Source: Bactrocera neohumeralis
Lineage: Eukaryota > Arthropoda > Insecta > Diptera > Tephritidae
Assembly: GCF_024586455.1 (NCBI RefSeq)
Contig: NW_026089624.1
Span: forward strand, 1,003,320-1,067,319
Direction: 5' to 3'
Length of the DNA stretch: 64,000 nucleotides
Below are positions 1 to 10,799 of the stretch, piece by piece; the stretch's first letter is position 1; every line of letters begins with the position of its first letter. Position numbers and translations under genes: made by a program. The notes under the pieces were generated by a model that worked only from the letters and a program-made list of their open reading frames with translations, made no database searches and was not told where the DNA came from.

Positions 1-102
1 TGTATGCGGCAATTGTTTAGGAGGAGGAATCGGGGGGTAGGAGGAAATTTTTACGAGACAAAAGCGATCCTTTTACTATGCAAAACACAACATTTATAAA
101 TA

Positions 103-932
103 CATTTCGATTCCCAAAATCGCTATGTAAAGTACTTATAGGTGAATTGGTGCCGCATGATGTGCAGAAGTCGAGTATATCTTTTGATCCGCGTTCGTGG
201 CTCTTACCAAAAATGCGTTGGTAATAGTTATATGCTCTCTATGAGCCAGTCCTCTTTGTCTAGAGCTTTGCACTTTATTTCTAAATTAATTGTGGATGTT
301 AAGGGCAGAGAATTTTATTTCCCTTCAAGCGCGCAGGATGTTTCAGATACAAAGAAGGGGTAGGATAAATAAATAAAAATAAATGTAAATAAATAAATAA
401 ATTTTTTCTTAAAGATTTTACACGAAATTTGGGATCAAGGTCACAATCGGCGCAATCGATTGTACCCATATTGGGATCGTTTCACCCTCAAGCACAGACG
501 CCACTACTCCTCTCTCACTTTTCATGAACCGGAAAGGATTTTACAGCCTTAATGTAGAAGCAGTACGTAATGTTCTATATTATGCAAACTATTTACCAAT
601 CTTTCTATTAATACATATGTACATATTTGCATTTTTGGCAGGTTTGTGATCATCGACTTTTGTTCACCGCTGTCAACGCGAGATATCCCGTGGCTGTTAA
701 CGCCAGTCGCTGAACCTTCCAATGTAAGGGAAGTGCGTTACAATAAGTTGCACACCAAAGCACGTAATACCATTGAGAGAGCCTTTGGTGTTTTGAAGTC
801 ACGATTCCGGTGCCTCTCAAAACACCGCATTCTTCATTACAGCCCTGAAAAGGCGTCTTTGATTATTTACGCGTGCACAATTCTTCAGAACATTTTACTG
901 AAGCATGGTGTGGCTGCAGACCTTGGCTTCTA
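103..932 (+). pseudogene. Harbinger transposase (DDE_Tnp_4 / HARBI1 family) with introns and an internal deletion
   Basis: The family cuts and pastes its own DNA with an RNase H-fold DDE nuclease. Homology starts in one frame near 103 (FRFPKSL), shifts frame near 185, and continues as SQSSLSRALHFISKLIV. A GT-AG intron is visible at 360-414. The next exon carries the first catalytic aspartate, in GAIDCTHIG (codon near 458), then MNRKGFYSLNVEA. A second GT-AG intron is at 563-641, followed by VCDHRLLFTAVNARYP. The sequence then jumps directly, in another frame, to PWLLTPV and the C-terminal block with IERAFGVLKSRFRCL. The stretch that should hold the middle of the nuclease and the second aspartate is missing. 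It ends at a stop after ADLGF. It is not functional. Confidence 0.75.
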
Positions 933-1239
933 AGAAGTTTTAGAAGAATCACAAGACACCGAAACTGTTTTCGAAAACCCCAATTTTATGGAGGGTGCTA
1001 AAGTAAGAGAACGTTACATTATGTCTTTATAATATACATATGTATGCATATATTTCCAGTGGCGTTATGTACTTAAATATAAGTATATACATACAAGTAT
1101 GTAAGTTACTTACTGTCTCTGTACATTTTACTCTCTGTATATTTTACTTCCTCTATGTATGAATAAAAAGACATCTACATATGTTTAAATAATTCATTTT
1201 ATTTTATTTTTATTTATTTAATTGTTCACGCAATTTAGC

Positions 1240-2075
1240 CATAACCTCTGACATCGAGGTTAGTGCTTGTGTCATTTGGTTCAGCACCCCTGCATCTGCA
1301 CATTTTGCTCTACAATTTTCTTTTGTAGAGCAATGGCCTCCTCCTCTCGCTTTTCACGCTCCTCCATTTTTTTAGCACTGCTCCAAGCATCTTCGCTGCA
1401 GTCAATTTACCTTCAGAAGGGATGTAAGTAGGTGATGGCATAGGAGAAGGTGAGATGGGCGGAGATAAGGAAGAAGAGGACAAATCTGGAGGTGATGGTG
1501 AGGAAGAAAAATTTATAGACAGAGCAGGGAAAGCTGGAGCAGGCGATGTGACTGTTGGTGCTGGCGAGGAAGCTGGAGCTTGAGCAGCGACTGGTTCTGT
1601 ATTTAAATACAATGGCGGCAAAACCTGCAAGTATAAAACGGACCAATTATTGCCTCATGTAATAATAAAATATACATATAGTCCGACAAATATTTAATTA
1701 AAATATTACCTGGTGACCCAAAGTCGCAACACCCGGCAATCCATCCACCCCTACTGCCCCAAAAGTTGTAATGGCTTGCTCCTCGAACTCAGTTATTCTA
1801 TTTATCGGATGGCCTCCACCAGTCGCTTGCGCATGTGCCTTCAGTTTGCGCGCTCGCGATCGCAACTGATGTTTCCAATGCATTAAGGACTATGGAAACA
1901 TATTTTAATAATGTGAAACATACACAAGCATGTATGAACTTACCTCCCTCCACTTGGCTGCCGACCGAGTTGGACCTCTTAAGGCATTTAAATTATCTGC
2001 TACTCAGGATGCTGCTTGCAAAACATTATATAATGTTGCAGCTGCTCCTGAGTTGTCCTTTCCGTTTTTGTACGC
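1240..2075 (-). pseudogene. Harbinger Myb/SANT-like DNA-binding partner, decayed
   Basis: Read on the minus strand, three exon-like blocks follow one another. The first (about 2075-1935) contains RTKTERTTQEQLQHYIMFCKQHPE, then after stops and a frameshift GPTRSAAKWREV, typical of the Myb/SANT domain these transposons use to recruit the nuclease to DNA. The second (about 1883-1710) starts WKHQLRSRARKLKAHAQATGG and is rich in basic residues. The third (about 1628-1310) is proline- and serine-rich and ends in a charged coiled-coil-like stretch (KKMEEREKREEEAIALQKK). GT/AG-like boundaries lie between blocks. At least two disruptions are visible. The gene points towards the transposase, as in other Harbinger elements. 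Confidence 0.6.
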
Positions 2076-2340
2076 CTAGGAATATATGAAATTATTAAAT
2101 ATATATATATTTAAAATTTGCAAAATTACTTACATATACCGATTATCCATTTGTGTGTCCATTTTTGTTCGCTTATTTTTATTAAAACAGCTGTTTGACA
2201 GCAAAAACCTTTTTACCTCACGTGGTGACTTTTTTAAGATTTTTTCTAATGAGGTTTGAGCAATAATAGCGTCACAAAATATACCTCACAAGAAATCTCT
2301 CAAATTTTTCCTCTCAACTCAGTTGAGTTGTTTTTTCAGA

Positions 2341-2767
2341 ATAGGGCTGATAATTTGAATAGAAATCAGCTGTTTCTATTTACATTATTTTGTTCACCAC
2401 ACGTGTGGGGAAAAGCTTTGCGAATTGAATACTTTACTTTTATCAAGATTGGCACAGAATACCAAAATATTTCGTACTTGATAAATATTTGAGTTAATTT
2501 TCAATATTTTACTTATTTGTCAAGTGCACAGAATAGGGGTGTTAGAAGTATTTTTAACAATTTCGCTCAATTATTTTACTTCGTTTTGTAATTTTATAAC
2601 TATTTTTTTAAAATCTGCGAAAGCTTCTTTTCTTTTATTCATTATAGGAAAAATAGGTTATAAACACTTGTCCATTTCACTGTACTTGATAAACTGATTC
2701 TACTTCTAAGTTGAAGATATTTTGTTTTACAATCTTATACTTAAAACTAACAGAAAACTAACTAAAA
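2341..2767. other. AT-rich spacer, nothing recognised
   Basis: Short open frames only, with no domain, repeat boundary or RNA gene that I can identify. Confidence 0.5.
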
Positions 2768-3606
2768 CAAGAAAAAACGTTAATTTCGGCGGCACCGAAG
2801 CTAATATACCCTTCACAGACGCATTTCTTTTCGTAACTATGTGTTCAGTTTGTATGGAAGCTATATGCTATAGTAATCTGATCTGAACAATTTTTTCAGA
2901 GATTATATTATTGCCTTAAGCGGTAATCCATGTCAACTTTCGTGAAGATACTGCGTCAAATGCGAAAGTTTTTCTTGATTCCGATAGTTCGGTTTGTATG
3001 GCAGCTATATGCTATAGTGAGCTGATCTGAACAATTTCTTCCGATATCACATTATTTCTATGAATAATAACTCATACCAGATTTCGTGAAGATACATTGT
3101 CAAATGAGGAAGTTTCCCTTGCAAGCATTTGATTCCGATCATTCAGTTTGTATGGCAGCTATATGCTATAGTTATCCGATCTGAACAATATCTTCGGAGA
3201 TTACATTATTGCCTTAGAAAACAATCCATACCAAATTTTGTGAATATATCTTGTCAAATGAAATAGTTTTCCATACAAGCCCTTGGTTCCGATCGTTCGG
3301 TTTGTATGGTAGCTATATGCTATAGGCTCACTATCTGAACAATTTCTTCCGATATTACATTATTTCTATGAACCATAACTCATACCAAATTTCGTGAAGA
3401 TACATTGTCAAATGAGGAAGTTTCCCATGCAAGCGTTTGATTCCGATCGACAGATGGACAGACAGACAGACGGATATGGCTAAATCGACTCAGCTCACCA
3501 TACTGATCATATAAATACATATGTATATACTCTATAGGGTCTCCGACGCTTCCTTCTGGGTGTTACAAACTTCTTGGCAAACTTAATATACCCTGTTCAG
3601 AGTATA
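2768..3606 (-). mobile_element. DINE-1/INE-1-like (Helentron-associated) non-autonomous repeat, copy 1
   Basis: Read on the minus strand, it opens with sequence like the Drosophila DINE-1 start: a TATACYCTG-type stem, then AGAAGGAAGCGTCGGAGACC, a TATATA tract and a run of GTCTGTC microsatellite. Four copies of a unit of about 150 bp follow, each with the core GCTATATGCTATAG in plus orientation near 2862, 3007, 3163 and 3314. It ends in a short hairpin (TTCGGTGCCGCCGAA in minus orientation) and TTTTTTCTTGT, as in Helitron-type 3' ends. No coding capacity. Two more copies are at 4361 and 24080. The family name rests on remembered similarity, not on a search. Confidence 0.65.
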
Positions 3607-4360
3607 AATATGCTGTACGATAAATTATGACGCAACAACTTTGAACATTTAGTATACTTTGAAGTTTTTACATTTATTTTGAAAGTAATTTGCGAAACTG
3701 GATTATGAAATATATTTTGATCGGTTTGTGAAAGAACTTTTTTCATTTAAGTGGATTGAAATCAGAAAAATTTATTTTAAATTGCCGCTGACTGTAGTTT
3801 AAAAATGGCTTTTATTCTATGTTTAACTTTTAATTCATTTCTATTTATTTAGACAATAACAAAACGGGTTTAAACCAACAAACATCCAATGCTACTTTAC
3901 CGACATCAAATAAACCAATGACAGCAAATAAATGAAACATTATTAGTTTTTCGTGTGGTCGGGCCAAAACCTGGGTATCTCAGTTTCTTTAGAGAAGGGA
4001 AATACTAAAAGATTTTTGATTTCTATCACCGATAACACAGAACAACAGCTAATCTGGGGGGTGAGAAATTCCAAGTCAGGGTGATGGTACTAGGTCAGTA
4101 TAGTAAAACCCTCAAAGGGTTTGGCGTTCGTACGTGTCAGTTTTTTTTTATGACCTTTTAAATTTTTTCCTTATCTTGATGTTTTTTCGCTTAGTTGTAA
4201 CATTTTGGCAAAAACGTAGTTTAATATAAAAAAAAAAACAAAAAATAAGTACGTTTGCAAATATTTTATTAAAAAAAGTATATGTTTTATAAGCATGCTT
4301 TTATAGAATTAAAATACATAAATTTTGGTTTTAACGGGAATTATTCAGTTACATTATAAA
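3607..4360. other. AT-rich spacer between DINE-like copies
   Basis: No open frame of note, and no terminal repeats or domain recognised. It could be host intergenic DNA or the remnant of an older insertion. Confidence 0.45.
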
Positions 4361-5206
4361 ACAAGAAAAAACGTTAACTTCTTCTGCACCGACGCTAATA
4401 TACCCTTCACAGGTGCATTTCTTTTAGTAACTATGTGTCTAGTTTGTATGGAAGCTTTATGCTATAGTAATCCGATCTGAACTATTTTTTTTGGAGATTA
4501 TATTGTTTCTATGAACAATAACTCATATCAAATTTCGTGAAGATATATCGTCAAATGAGGAAGCTTTCCTTACAAGCCCTTGATTCCGATCATTCAGTTT
4601 GTATGGCAGCTATATGCTATAGTTTACCGATATGAACAATTTCTTCGTATATTACATTATTATCTTAGAAAAAAAAACTGTACCAAATTTCGTGAAGACA
4701 CCATGTCAAATGCGGAAGTTTTCCATACAAGCCCTTGATTCCGATCGTTCGGTTTGTATGGCAGCTATATGCTATAGTGAGCCGATCTGAACAATTTCTT
4801 CGTATATTACATTATTATCTTAGAAAATAACCTGTGCCTATTTTTGTGAAGATACATTGTCAAATGTGAAAGTTTTCCATACAAGAACTTGATTCCATTC
4901 GTTCATTTTGTATGGCAGCTATATGTTATAGTGGTCCAATATCGGCCGCTCCGACAAATAAGAACCTTCTTTAAAAGAAAATGACGTTTGGAAAATTTCA
5001 AAACGATATCTCAAAAATTGAGGGACTAGTTCGTACATATGTATATATACAGACGGACAGACAGATAGACAGACGGACATGGCTAAACCGACTCAGCAGA
5101 AAATACTGATCATTTATATATATACTTTATAAGGTCTCCGACGCTTCCTTCTATGTGTTACAAACTTCGTGACAAACTTAATACATATACCCTGTTCAGG
5201 GTATAA
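4361..5206 (-). mobile_element. DINE-1/INE-1-like repeat, copy 2
   Basis: Same order as copy 1, in the same orientation: hairpin end and ACAAGAAAAAACG at the left, four internal units of about 155 bp, a microsatellite of GACGGACAGACAG type near 5050, then GGTCTCCGACGCTTCCTTC and a perfect small palindrome TATACCCTGTTCAGGGTATA near the right end (about 5188-5207). That palindrome is degraded in copy 1. Confidence 0.65.
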
Positions 5207-5210
5207 TTAC

Positions 5211-5262
5211 GTACTCGCAAAAGTCTGTGTACATCTGCACAAGAACAGCAATTTGCGAGTAC
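5211..5262. repeat. 11-bp perfect inverted repeat (hairpin)
   Basis: GTACTCGCAAA at 5211-5221 and TTTGCGAGTAC at 5252-5262, separated by about 30 bases. It begins only a few bases after the DINE-like copy. It could be the end of another small foldback element or a chance hairpin. Confidence 0.5.
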
Positions 5263-5760
5263 CGTTGGCTTAGTTTTTTTCTCGATAACTTGTGCGACTT
5301 TACAATAACAATTTTAGTTGTTGCTAAGAGGTCAGTAGGGTAATCTGGCCTGTTTTTTTGACATTTTTTCTCATAGAAATTTTTATTCTACAATAGAACT
5401 TTTTCACATATCATGAGGTATATCGTGGAGTGTATAACAATTTTTTTTTTGGAATTTTATGATGACATCTGTCGGAGAAATGGCTGGGTGAATGAGATGC
5501 GTTTTTTTCCTGGCGGACACGATTTCTCATGTTTGGATCATCTAAAACACAAAAACCCAATTTATTCTTAAAAAATACGTAAATGGTTATTGTCCCTATT
5601 AGAGTCATGAGAAAATGTTGATAAATAAAAAAGTAATTAACGTTTTGTTTTATTTTCCCCATGTTTTTTTATACAAATTTTGTCATAACATTGTCAATAA
5701 ATTATAAATCTAGTATAGCTAGGCGTTTTGTGAACATTTAAAAAAAAAATTAAGCAAATC
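5263..5760. other. Unassigned AT-rich stretch
   Basis: Homopolymer-rich. An 83-codon frame on the minus strand (5411-5662) shows no recognisable domain and I do not call it a gene. Confidence 0.4.
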
Positions 5761-6775
5761 GGTTGGGTAGTTCGACCGGAATCATGTCTGCCAATTTAAA
5801 AAAGTGTGTTTGAGGTGTGCACTCCGAGCGCTCCGAACGTCGAGCGGTATTATTATTTTTGGGCCTTTTTCGAAATCTTCCAATGGCAAAGTGGTTTTCT
5901 ACATTAATTTTAAGGGTATAAGGAAACAGAAAATGCAAAAAAAAGTCTCCTCTGCTTCAATACAGCTTTTTGCACGGTCCAAAAGCATGTCGAACGAGTG
6001 TTTTAGCTCGTTGGCCGGTGCAAGCCTTTTGAATGGCTTCTACGTCTGCATAACGCTTTCCTTTCAAGGGAAAAATGCATTTTTCCAAAAAGGAAGAAGT
6101 CGCACCTTGCCATGTCAGATGAATACGGGGAGTGGTTAATGGCTAAAATGTGATTTTTGGTCAAATAATCATCCTTCGAATGTTGGATTATGAGCAATTT
6201 TTGGTCGTCAGTCAATTTGTGCGGAACAAACCGTGCACACGCCTTTCGTAAGCCCAAATGTTGCGTCAAAATACGATAAATTGATGTCTTGGTGATGTTC
6301 AATTCCATTTCAATGTTGATTTCGGTTAATTTTTGATGAATTCTTACACAGTTTCGATGGAAATTCCGGTAATCACGGATTTTGATTGGCCCACATGTTT
6401 ATCGTCATTTATGTCCTCACGACCACTTTGAAAACATTGAAACCACTCGTGCACTCTGCTACGGGATAGGCAATCATCGCCATAAACTTATTTCATCAAT
6501 TGAAACGTTTCAGTGAAAGTTTTACCAATTTAAAAACAAAATTTTATGTTGTCTCTTTGTTCGAAGCTCATTTTCGCACCGATAACACAAACATACTGAC
6601 ACTTAAAATGCAATAACTTCACTTCCAATCTATGAGATGTAATGAAATTCCCTCTGGACAATTGATGAAGATAGCGGATTCTAACGCACCAGTCGACATT
6701 TAGATGGCGCCGCCAGGGGGCGCTAAATTCAAAAAGTGCTGTTTACTTTGGAAAACACCTTTTATATTAACGATC
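5760..6775 (-). mobile_element. Mariner element with internal deletion
   Basis: The coding part below is mariner. Its outer right end reads, on the minus strand, AAAGGTGTTTTCCAAAGTAA at about 6770, which looks like a mariner terminal repeat. I could not find the matching end on the left, so the left terminus is missing or the limit at 5760 is only approximate. Confidence 0.6.
5936..6571 (-). pseudogene. Mariner transposase, deleted and frameshifted
   Basis: Mariner transposases insert at TA with a DD34D catalytic core. The start codon is at 6571 (MSFEQRDNIKFCF), followed by the N-terminal helix-turn-helix part and then, after frameshifts, a 101-codon frame at 6308-6003 with ITKTSIYRILTQHLGL and FVPHKLTDDQK. 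The protein jumps from there straight to NHSPYSSDMARCDFFLFGKM, the block after the second catalytic aspartate. The central part with the first two catalytic residues is therefore deleted. A last frameshift near 6050 leads into the C-terminal AKSCIEAE segment at about 5950. Length is well below the usual 340-350 residues. Not functional, but termini of such copies can still be mobilised by a related transposase. Confidence 0.8.
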
Positions 6776-7172
6776 TGGAGAACCTCCGCTATCCGCCCAT
6801 ACACATTTTATCCCCGAAATCTGGGACGGTATACTAAAGTTGACCCGTTTCGTTTACAATTTCTTGTATAGATACAAAACGATTGTATGCATTTCGAATC
6901 ATGCGAGTGAATTAACGGTATTAAACTTTAAATAATTTTGCAATCGATTTCGGTTTTTGAAAATTGGTTCTTCACGGTTTAGAAGAAAACAAAGTTTTGT
7001 GAGTAGTCGAGTTAATATTCCGGTTTGCGTTCGTACTTCGACAACTGTTATGTGAAGAAACTATTCAAGTTATAATAACCAAATCGCTCAGGCCCCATTC
7101 TTTAAGCATCTCTACAAACACTGTATAGATGAAAGAAATTGTACAAGGTTATCACCCACTTTTCATATATGT
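6776..7172. other. Unassigned spacer between mariner and RTE
   Basis: No domain, repeat end or RNA gene recognised. Possibly host DNA. Confidence 0.4.
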
Positions 7173-9200
7173 TCTTCTTCTTCACTGGCGTAGAAACCGC
7201 TTATGCGGTTATAGCCGATTTCAAAACAGCGTGATGGTCGTTTCTTCTTTCCGCTAATTGACGCCGCTTCGAGATCTCAAGTGCAATGAAGTCTTTCTCC
7301 ATATAATCTCCCCAACGAAGTAGAGGTGTCTCTCTCTTCTACTGTCTCCACCGGCGGGTGCTGAATCGAAACCCTTCAAAGCTGCAGAGTTCTTTCCATC
7401 CGGGCAACATTACCAACTGATGACAGGAGATATTTGGTCTTGCCCTCGTTCACTACTAGACCCATTTGGATCCTTATCCAATTTCGAGAAAGCAGAACTA
7501 ACGGCGCGGTTAATGAGGCCAATGATATCAATATCATCGGTGTACGCCAGCAGATGTACACTCTTTTAGAAGATTGTACCTTCTCTACTTAGGTATGCAG
7601 CTGGTATTACACACGATAAGGAGTTTCCTTGTCTGAAGCCTCGCTATAGTATAGAACTGATCGGAGAGGTTGTTTCCGAACCTGTCGGAGCTTTTTTTGT
7701 TTCCTGCTTTCTATGCGGGGATTCCAAGTTCAGAAATACCAGCATAGAGGCGCTACGAAGAGATGGTGTGTGTCTATCTTCCTTTCACGGGTCTTTTCTA
7801 AGATTTGGCGCATGGTAAAAATCTGGTCAGTTCAGACATAGCGGCCTAGAAGCAGTTTCTTTTCGCATTGTCTAAGATGACTTTCAAATCGACGTATTTT
7901 CTAAAAAATCGATCAATGGTGGAAAGCTGGTTGTTAGTAAATTTCCTAGTTTTAAAGCCAGACTGACAAGGTCAAAGTTTGATGATGATGACTTTTTTCT
8001 TTTACACATTGCGCTTGATAAGACCTTATATGAAGTTTTAAAAAGGTTTCTACCGCGGTAGTGGGCGAAGATTGTGGAGCTTTCCTTTTGTGGATTGGGC
8101 AGAACACACTTAGGTTCCAATCATCGGCCATGCTTTCATCCGACCCCACCTTGCAAAGAACCTTTTCCAGCTCACCGTCGCCGTACTTGAATAGCTCGGC
8201 CGGTAATCCATCGGCCCCTGCTGCTTTTTTCTTCAGAACGGTGATTCCGGATCGTTCTATTCCCGCGTCATCGATTGGGGAATCGGGTTCATCATCTCTA
8301 GATGGTACACTTTCACTGCCATTCAGCTGACTGAGAAGTGTTGATTCCTTCAGTATGATATGCACATCGGTCACTTAACACCACTTTGAGTTCTACAAGC
8401 TATGCTTTGGTCTTGAAACCTTCCGCTAGTTGCCGTATCTTTTCGTGGAATTTTTGACAATTACCCCTGTTGGTCAGTTTCTGAAGCTCTTCATAATCAC
8501 GGATTTCTTTCTTTTTTTGTCCGCATATGCGTTTCGCTTTCCCCTTCAACTCTCGGTATCTATCTCACCCCGCTTGCGTTGTGCGCGATAACAACATTGC
8601 AAGGTAGACTGTCCGCTTTCTCTCCATTTGAACGCGACAGTCCTAATCGTACCAGATCTTCTTTTGACCTTTACGAAACTAATCGTCTCGTTTGCAACTG
8701 AACGTAGAAAGCTTAAAATGCCATCCCATAGTTTCCGAGTTGCTGATAACTGCTCTCAGAAAACAGGAGTCGAGTAGAAAACCGTTTCGCTTTCGGGTGT
8801 GATACTTGATTTTTGACGCCGCATCTTCCCTCGGTTTGTTGACAGGCGTGCTTTGATGTGCAGAGTCTGGCGCGCATCTTGGCTGCAAGTAGATAATAGT
8901 CCGTGTCGATGTTAGGAACACATGAGACATGTCATCCATCTATCACAACATGATTGATCTGGTTTCGAACTTTTCGATCTGGACACAGCCAAGTAGCTTG
9001 ATGTATTTTTGTGTGTTTGGAATCTGGTTCTCCGGACAACCATATTTCGGACCCCTGAGAAGTCAGGAGAGAGGTTTAGCCCTGGCGGCTGAATATTCCT
9101 ACTGTTGTTCCTGGGTGAATGCCAGGACTCGGAGACGAAGTCTTTCTCTTTCCGAGAGTTTGTAAAACGCAACTTCCTCCTTCTGGATTGCGTCACCGTC
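7173..9200 (-). mobile_element. RTE-like non-LTR retrotransposon, copy A (decayed)
   Basis: The element reads right to left: endonuclease remnants at about 9196-8870, linker, reverse transcriptase at about 8400-7350, and a short 3' tail. Its 3' end lies at 7173, where the plus strand shows TTCTTCTTCTTC, i.e. a (GAA)n tail on the minus strand directly after GGTTTCTACGCCAGTGAAG. Copy B (47720-48700) ends in a nearly identical tail, which fixes the 3' end. The reverse transcriptase has an internal deletion and many frameshifts. Confidence 0.75.
7350..9196 (-). pseudogene. RTE-type endonuclease/reverse transcriptase, multiply frameshifted
   Basis: Non-LTR elements use this protein to nick target DNA and copy their RNA at the nick. 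Endonuclease traces are NMVVRRTRFQ (about 9040), a decayed NQIDHVV-type block, and DTDYYLLAAKMRARL (about 8900) in place of the SDHYL motif. KWREKADSLP lies near 8620. The reverse transcriptase start is clear in a 140-codon frame (8374-7952): KKAAGADGLPAELFKYGDGEL and KVGSDESMADDWNLSV. The catalytic box survives as LLAYTDDIDIIG near 7545-7510, followed by a decayed VVNEGKTKYLLSS. Most of the fingers and palm between these blocks is deleted. Nothing suggests expression. Confidence 0.75.
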
Positions 9201-9629
9201 GAGTACAGACATGCTTATTTTTTATTTTTATATTAGGTATTTTACAATACTTTATTTGTAAACATATACTATATACTTATAATTCATTAAAATTAAATAA
9301 ATGGAAACACAAAATTTATTGGCGACGAGGATTTAAGTTAATCGTCTGACCGTATTTAAATGAAAAAGCAAGGTGCCGTAGTTTAAAATCGTTAAAATGG
9401 CAATGCCTTATACAAGAGCTAGTACAGCAGCAAGAAAGATTCGCAGCGTCGTTGCTCGAGCAGCAAAAACAGTGGATTCAGCAGTATATGTTCAACGCAG
9501 ATAGTCCTAATCATATAAAAGAAGCAACAGTGGTTTCACTGTTCCACGCATTTACTAAAGACGATCAGAATTGGGAATCCTACCTGGAACAACTTTCTCA
9601 GCATTTTACGGCTTATTCGGTAAGCAGTC
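9201..9629 (+). mobile_element. Ty3/gypsy-type element, 5' leader and first gag fragment
   Basis: This is the left part of an old plus-strand LTR element that resumes at 18063. A candidate primer-binding site TGGCGACGAGGAT starts at 9320. The AT-rich sequence before it could be the end of the 5' LTR, but no second LTR copy was found in the window. The gag frame LIQELVQQQERFAASLLEQQ runs from about 9409 to 9629, where the BEL element interrupts it. The original start codon could not be placed with confidence. Confidence 0.6.
9409..9629 (+). pseudogene. Gypsy-type gag, N-terminal part, split by BEL insertion
   Basis: Gag forms the virus-like particle. The visible part is glutamine-rich and predicted helical (QQQERFAASLLEQQKQWIQQ), followed by a conserved-looking block ending SQHFTAYS. 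The reading frame is cut at 9629 by the BEL long terminal repeat. The downstream half, beginning HSPDKQKSGFLSWVEMEL, resumes at 18063 after one copy of the duplicated CAGTC. The two halves together give a continuous gag order, which is how the insertion was recognised. Confidence 0.7.
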
Positions 9630-10228
9630 TGATTACTTTGAATACAAAATTTCTTTAAAGCATACGCTCTTAAATAAAAAAATGAAATTTATTTGTATGT
9701 TAACAATAAAATTAGCTAAAATATAATATGTAAGAGTTTTGAATTTTAATGTTGATTAAAATATATGTCGACAAGCGGTGCGGCGAGAATCCACTTCCTC
9801 GAAACGGCAGCTGGTGCGTCAATTTTTCGTTGGTAATCTTATCAAATGTATGTGACGAAGTGTTGGTGGTCGAATAGTTGACGTGGGAAAGTATGTTGAT
9901 ATGCGACGGGTGTGTGACGAAGTACAAATACGTCAGTATATCAATTTAAAGTTCGCCAATATCCCGATTCCCCTCCAGCTGATCGAGTATAATAAAAACA
10001 TGCACATGCGAATAAACAGATGTGCGAAGCGATGCAACAACCGAATCAGCTGTCCAAACGATGTTATTGCAAACGGGCGGGATGAGTCGCATAACGAAAA
10101 GTGATAAAATGAAATGTTGAATGTTTCCCATTTTCCATCCTTTTTGAAGAGTTTGTTAGTGTATAGGCATGGTGAGTTGTGTTGTGGTGTTCTCAGCTGT
10201 GGTGAACTAAGCTTAACTCATTTAAACA
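9630..10228 (-). repeat. BEL 3' LTR (left copy)
   Basis: 599 bp, near identical to 17411-18062. It lacks 46 bp present in the right copy just before the terminal TTAACTCATTTAAACA. Immediately inside it, the minus strand reads AAGGGGCCCAGGA, a purine-rich stretch in the position of a polypurine tract. Small open frames on both strands are shared by both LTR copies and are not genes. Confidence 0.85.
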
Positions 10229-10499
10229 TCCTGGGCCCCTTAGTTTTATATATACTATATAATTTGATGCATATAATTCGGTTTACTCTTGGTGGAGTAA
10301 CCGAGGCCGCAGAATATTAGCCGTAAAAAGCGATTGTGGTTTTAATAGCCAATTGTATTTTGTGTAAATATTTGTGCTTAAGGTAATAATTGATTTTGCG
10401 TGCTTTGACGATTTATTCTATTATTAGACCAAAAAAGTTGTTTCCTTTTATTAATTTTATTAGCTGTTTACAATTTATTATTTATCGGTTTGGCATACC

Positions 10500-10790
10500 G
10501 GTAGTTTATTATATGCCTTGTCTGTATAAGGATAGTAACTCCAGATATGGCCAGAATGGGCACTATTTAGCCCTGGAGTTAGGACCGTGACAATGGACGG
10601 ATCTTGCGAGAGAATGGCCGTGAATGGAGAACGGCTTCGATTCATGGAGTAGCAAATTCTTCATAATGGATTTAATGCTTTGTGTAGCTAATTCCCATAA
10701 CCCACCCATATGAGGAGCGCTTTGATAGATGTGCTGAAAGCGACCTTAGTTTTGTAAGCGTAGGTGCGTCAATGTATCGCATTAGGAGTA
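10500..10790 (-). pseudogene. BEL/Pao integrase C-terminal remnant
   Basis: On the minus strand, three frames together give FSTSIKAL, then APHMGGLWELATQSIKSIMKNLL, and QDPSIVTVLTPG. The APHMGGLWE block is characteristic of the BEL/Pao integrase near its last catalytic residue, and the TPG block follows it in that family. At least two frameshifts separate them. The segment lies between the protease remnants and the 3' LTR, as expected. Confidence 0.65.
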
Positions 10791-10799
10791 TTGTGATCC

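Larger units (their letters stand above)
1..2340 (+). mobile_element. PIF/Harbinger-type DNA transposon, internally deleted
   Basis: Two convergent coding regions, a DDE transposase on the plus strand (about 103-932) and a Myb/SANT-like protein on the minus strand (about 1240-2075), are the usual PIF/Harbinger layout. The element reaches or passes the left window edge, and I could not identify its terminal inverted repeats or the 3-bp target duplication. The right limit is approximate: it lies beyond the start of the Myb-like gene, before the unassigned AT-rich sequence near 2.3 kb. Both genes are broken, so it is a fossil. Confidence 0.6.

Noticed and set aside
2848..4925. Regular 150-bp units, considered as a CRISPR array or satellite
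   Set aside because: Units are long, diverged, without unique spacers, occur in an animal genome, and are confined to dispersed elements with their own ends.
5804..6139. 111-codon plus-strand frame
   Set aside because: Antisense to the mariner transposase remnant, whose minus-strand frames match the family.
9320..9332. Assigning the gypsy primer-binding site to a specific tRNA
   Set aside because: TGGCGACGAGGAT fits the position, but I could not match it confidently to a tRNA 3' end.
9883..10131. Open frames on both strands inside the BEL LTR (73 and 61 codons), repeated almost identically at 17671-17918
   Set aside because: They are identical because the LTR is duplicated, lie in both strands, lack domains, and shift frame between copies. 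LTR sequence, not genes.
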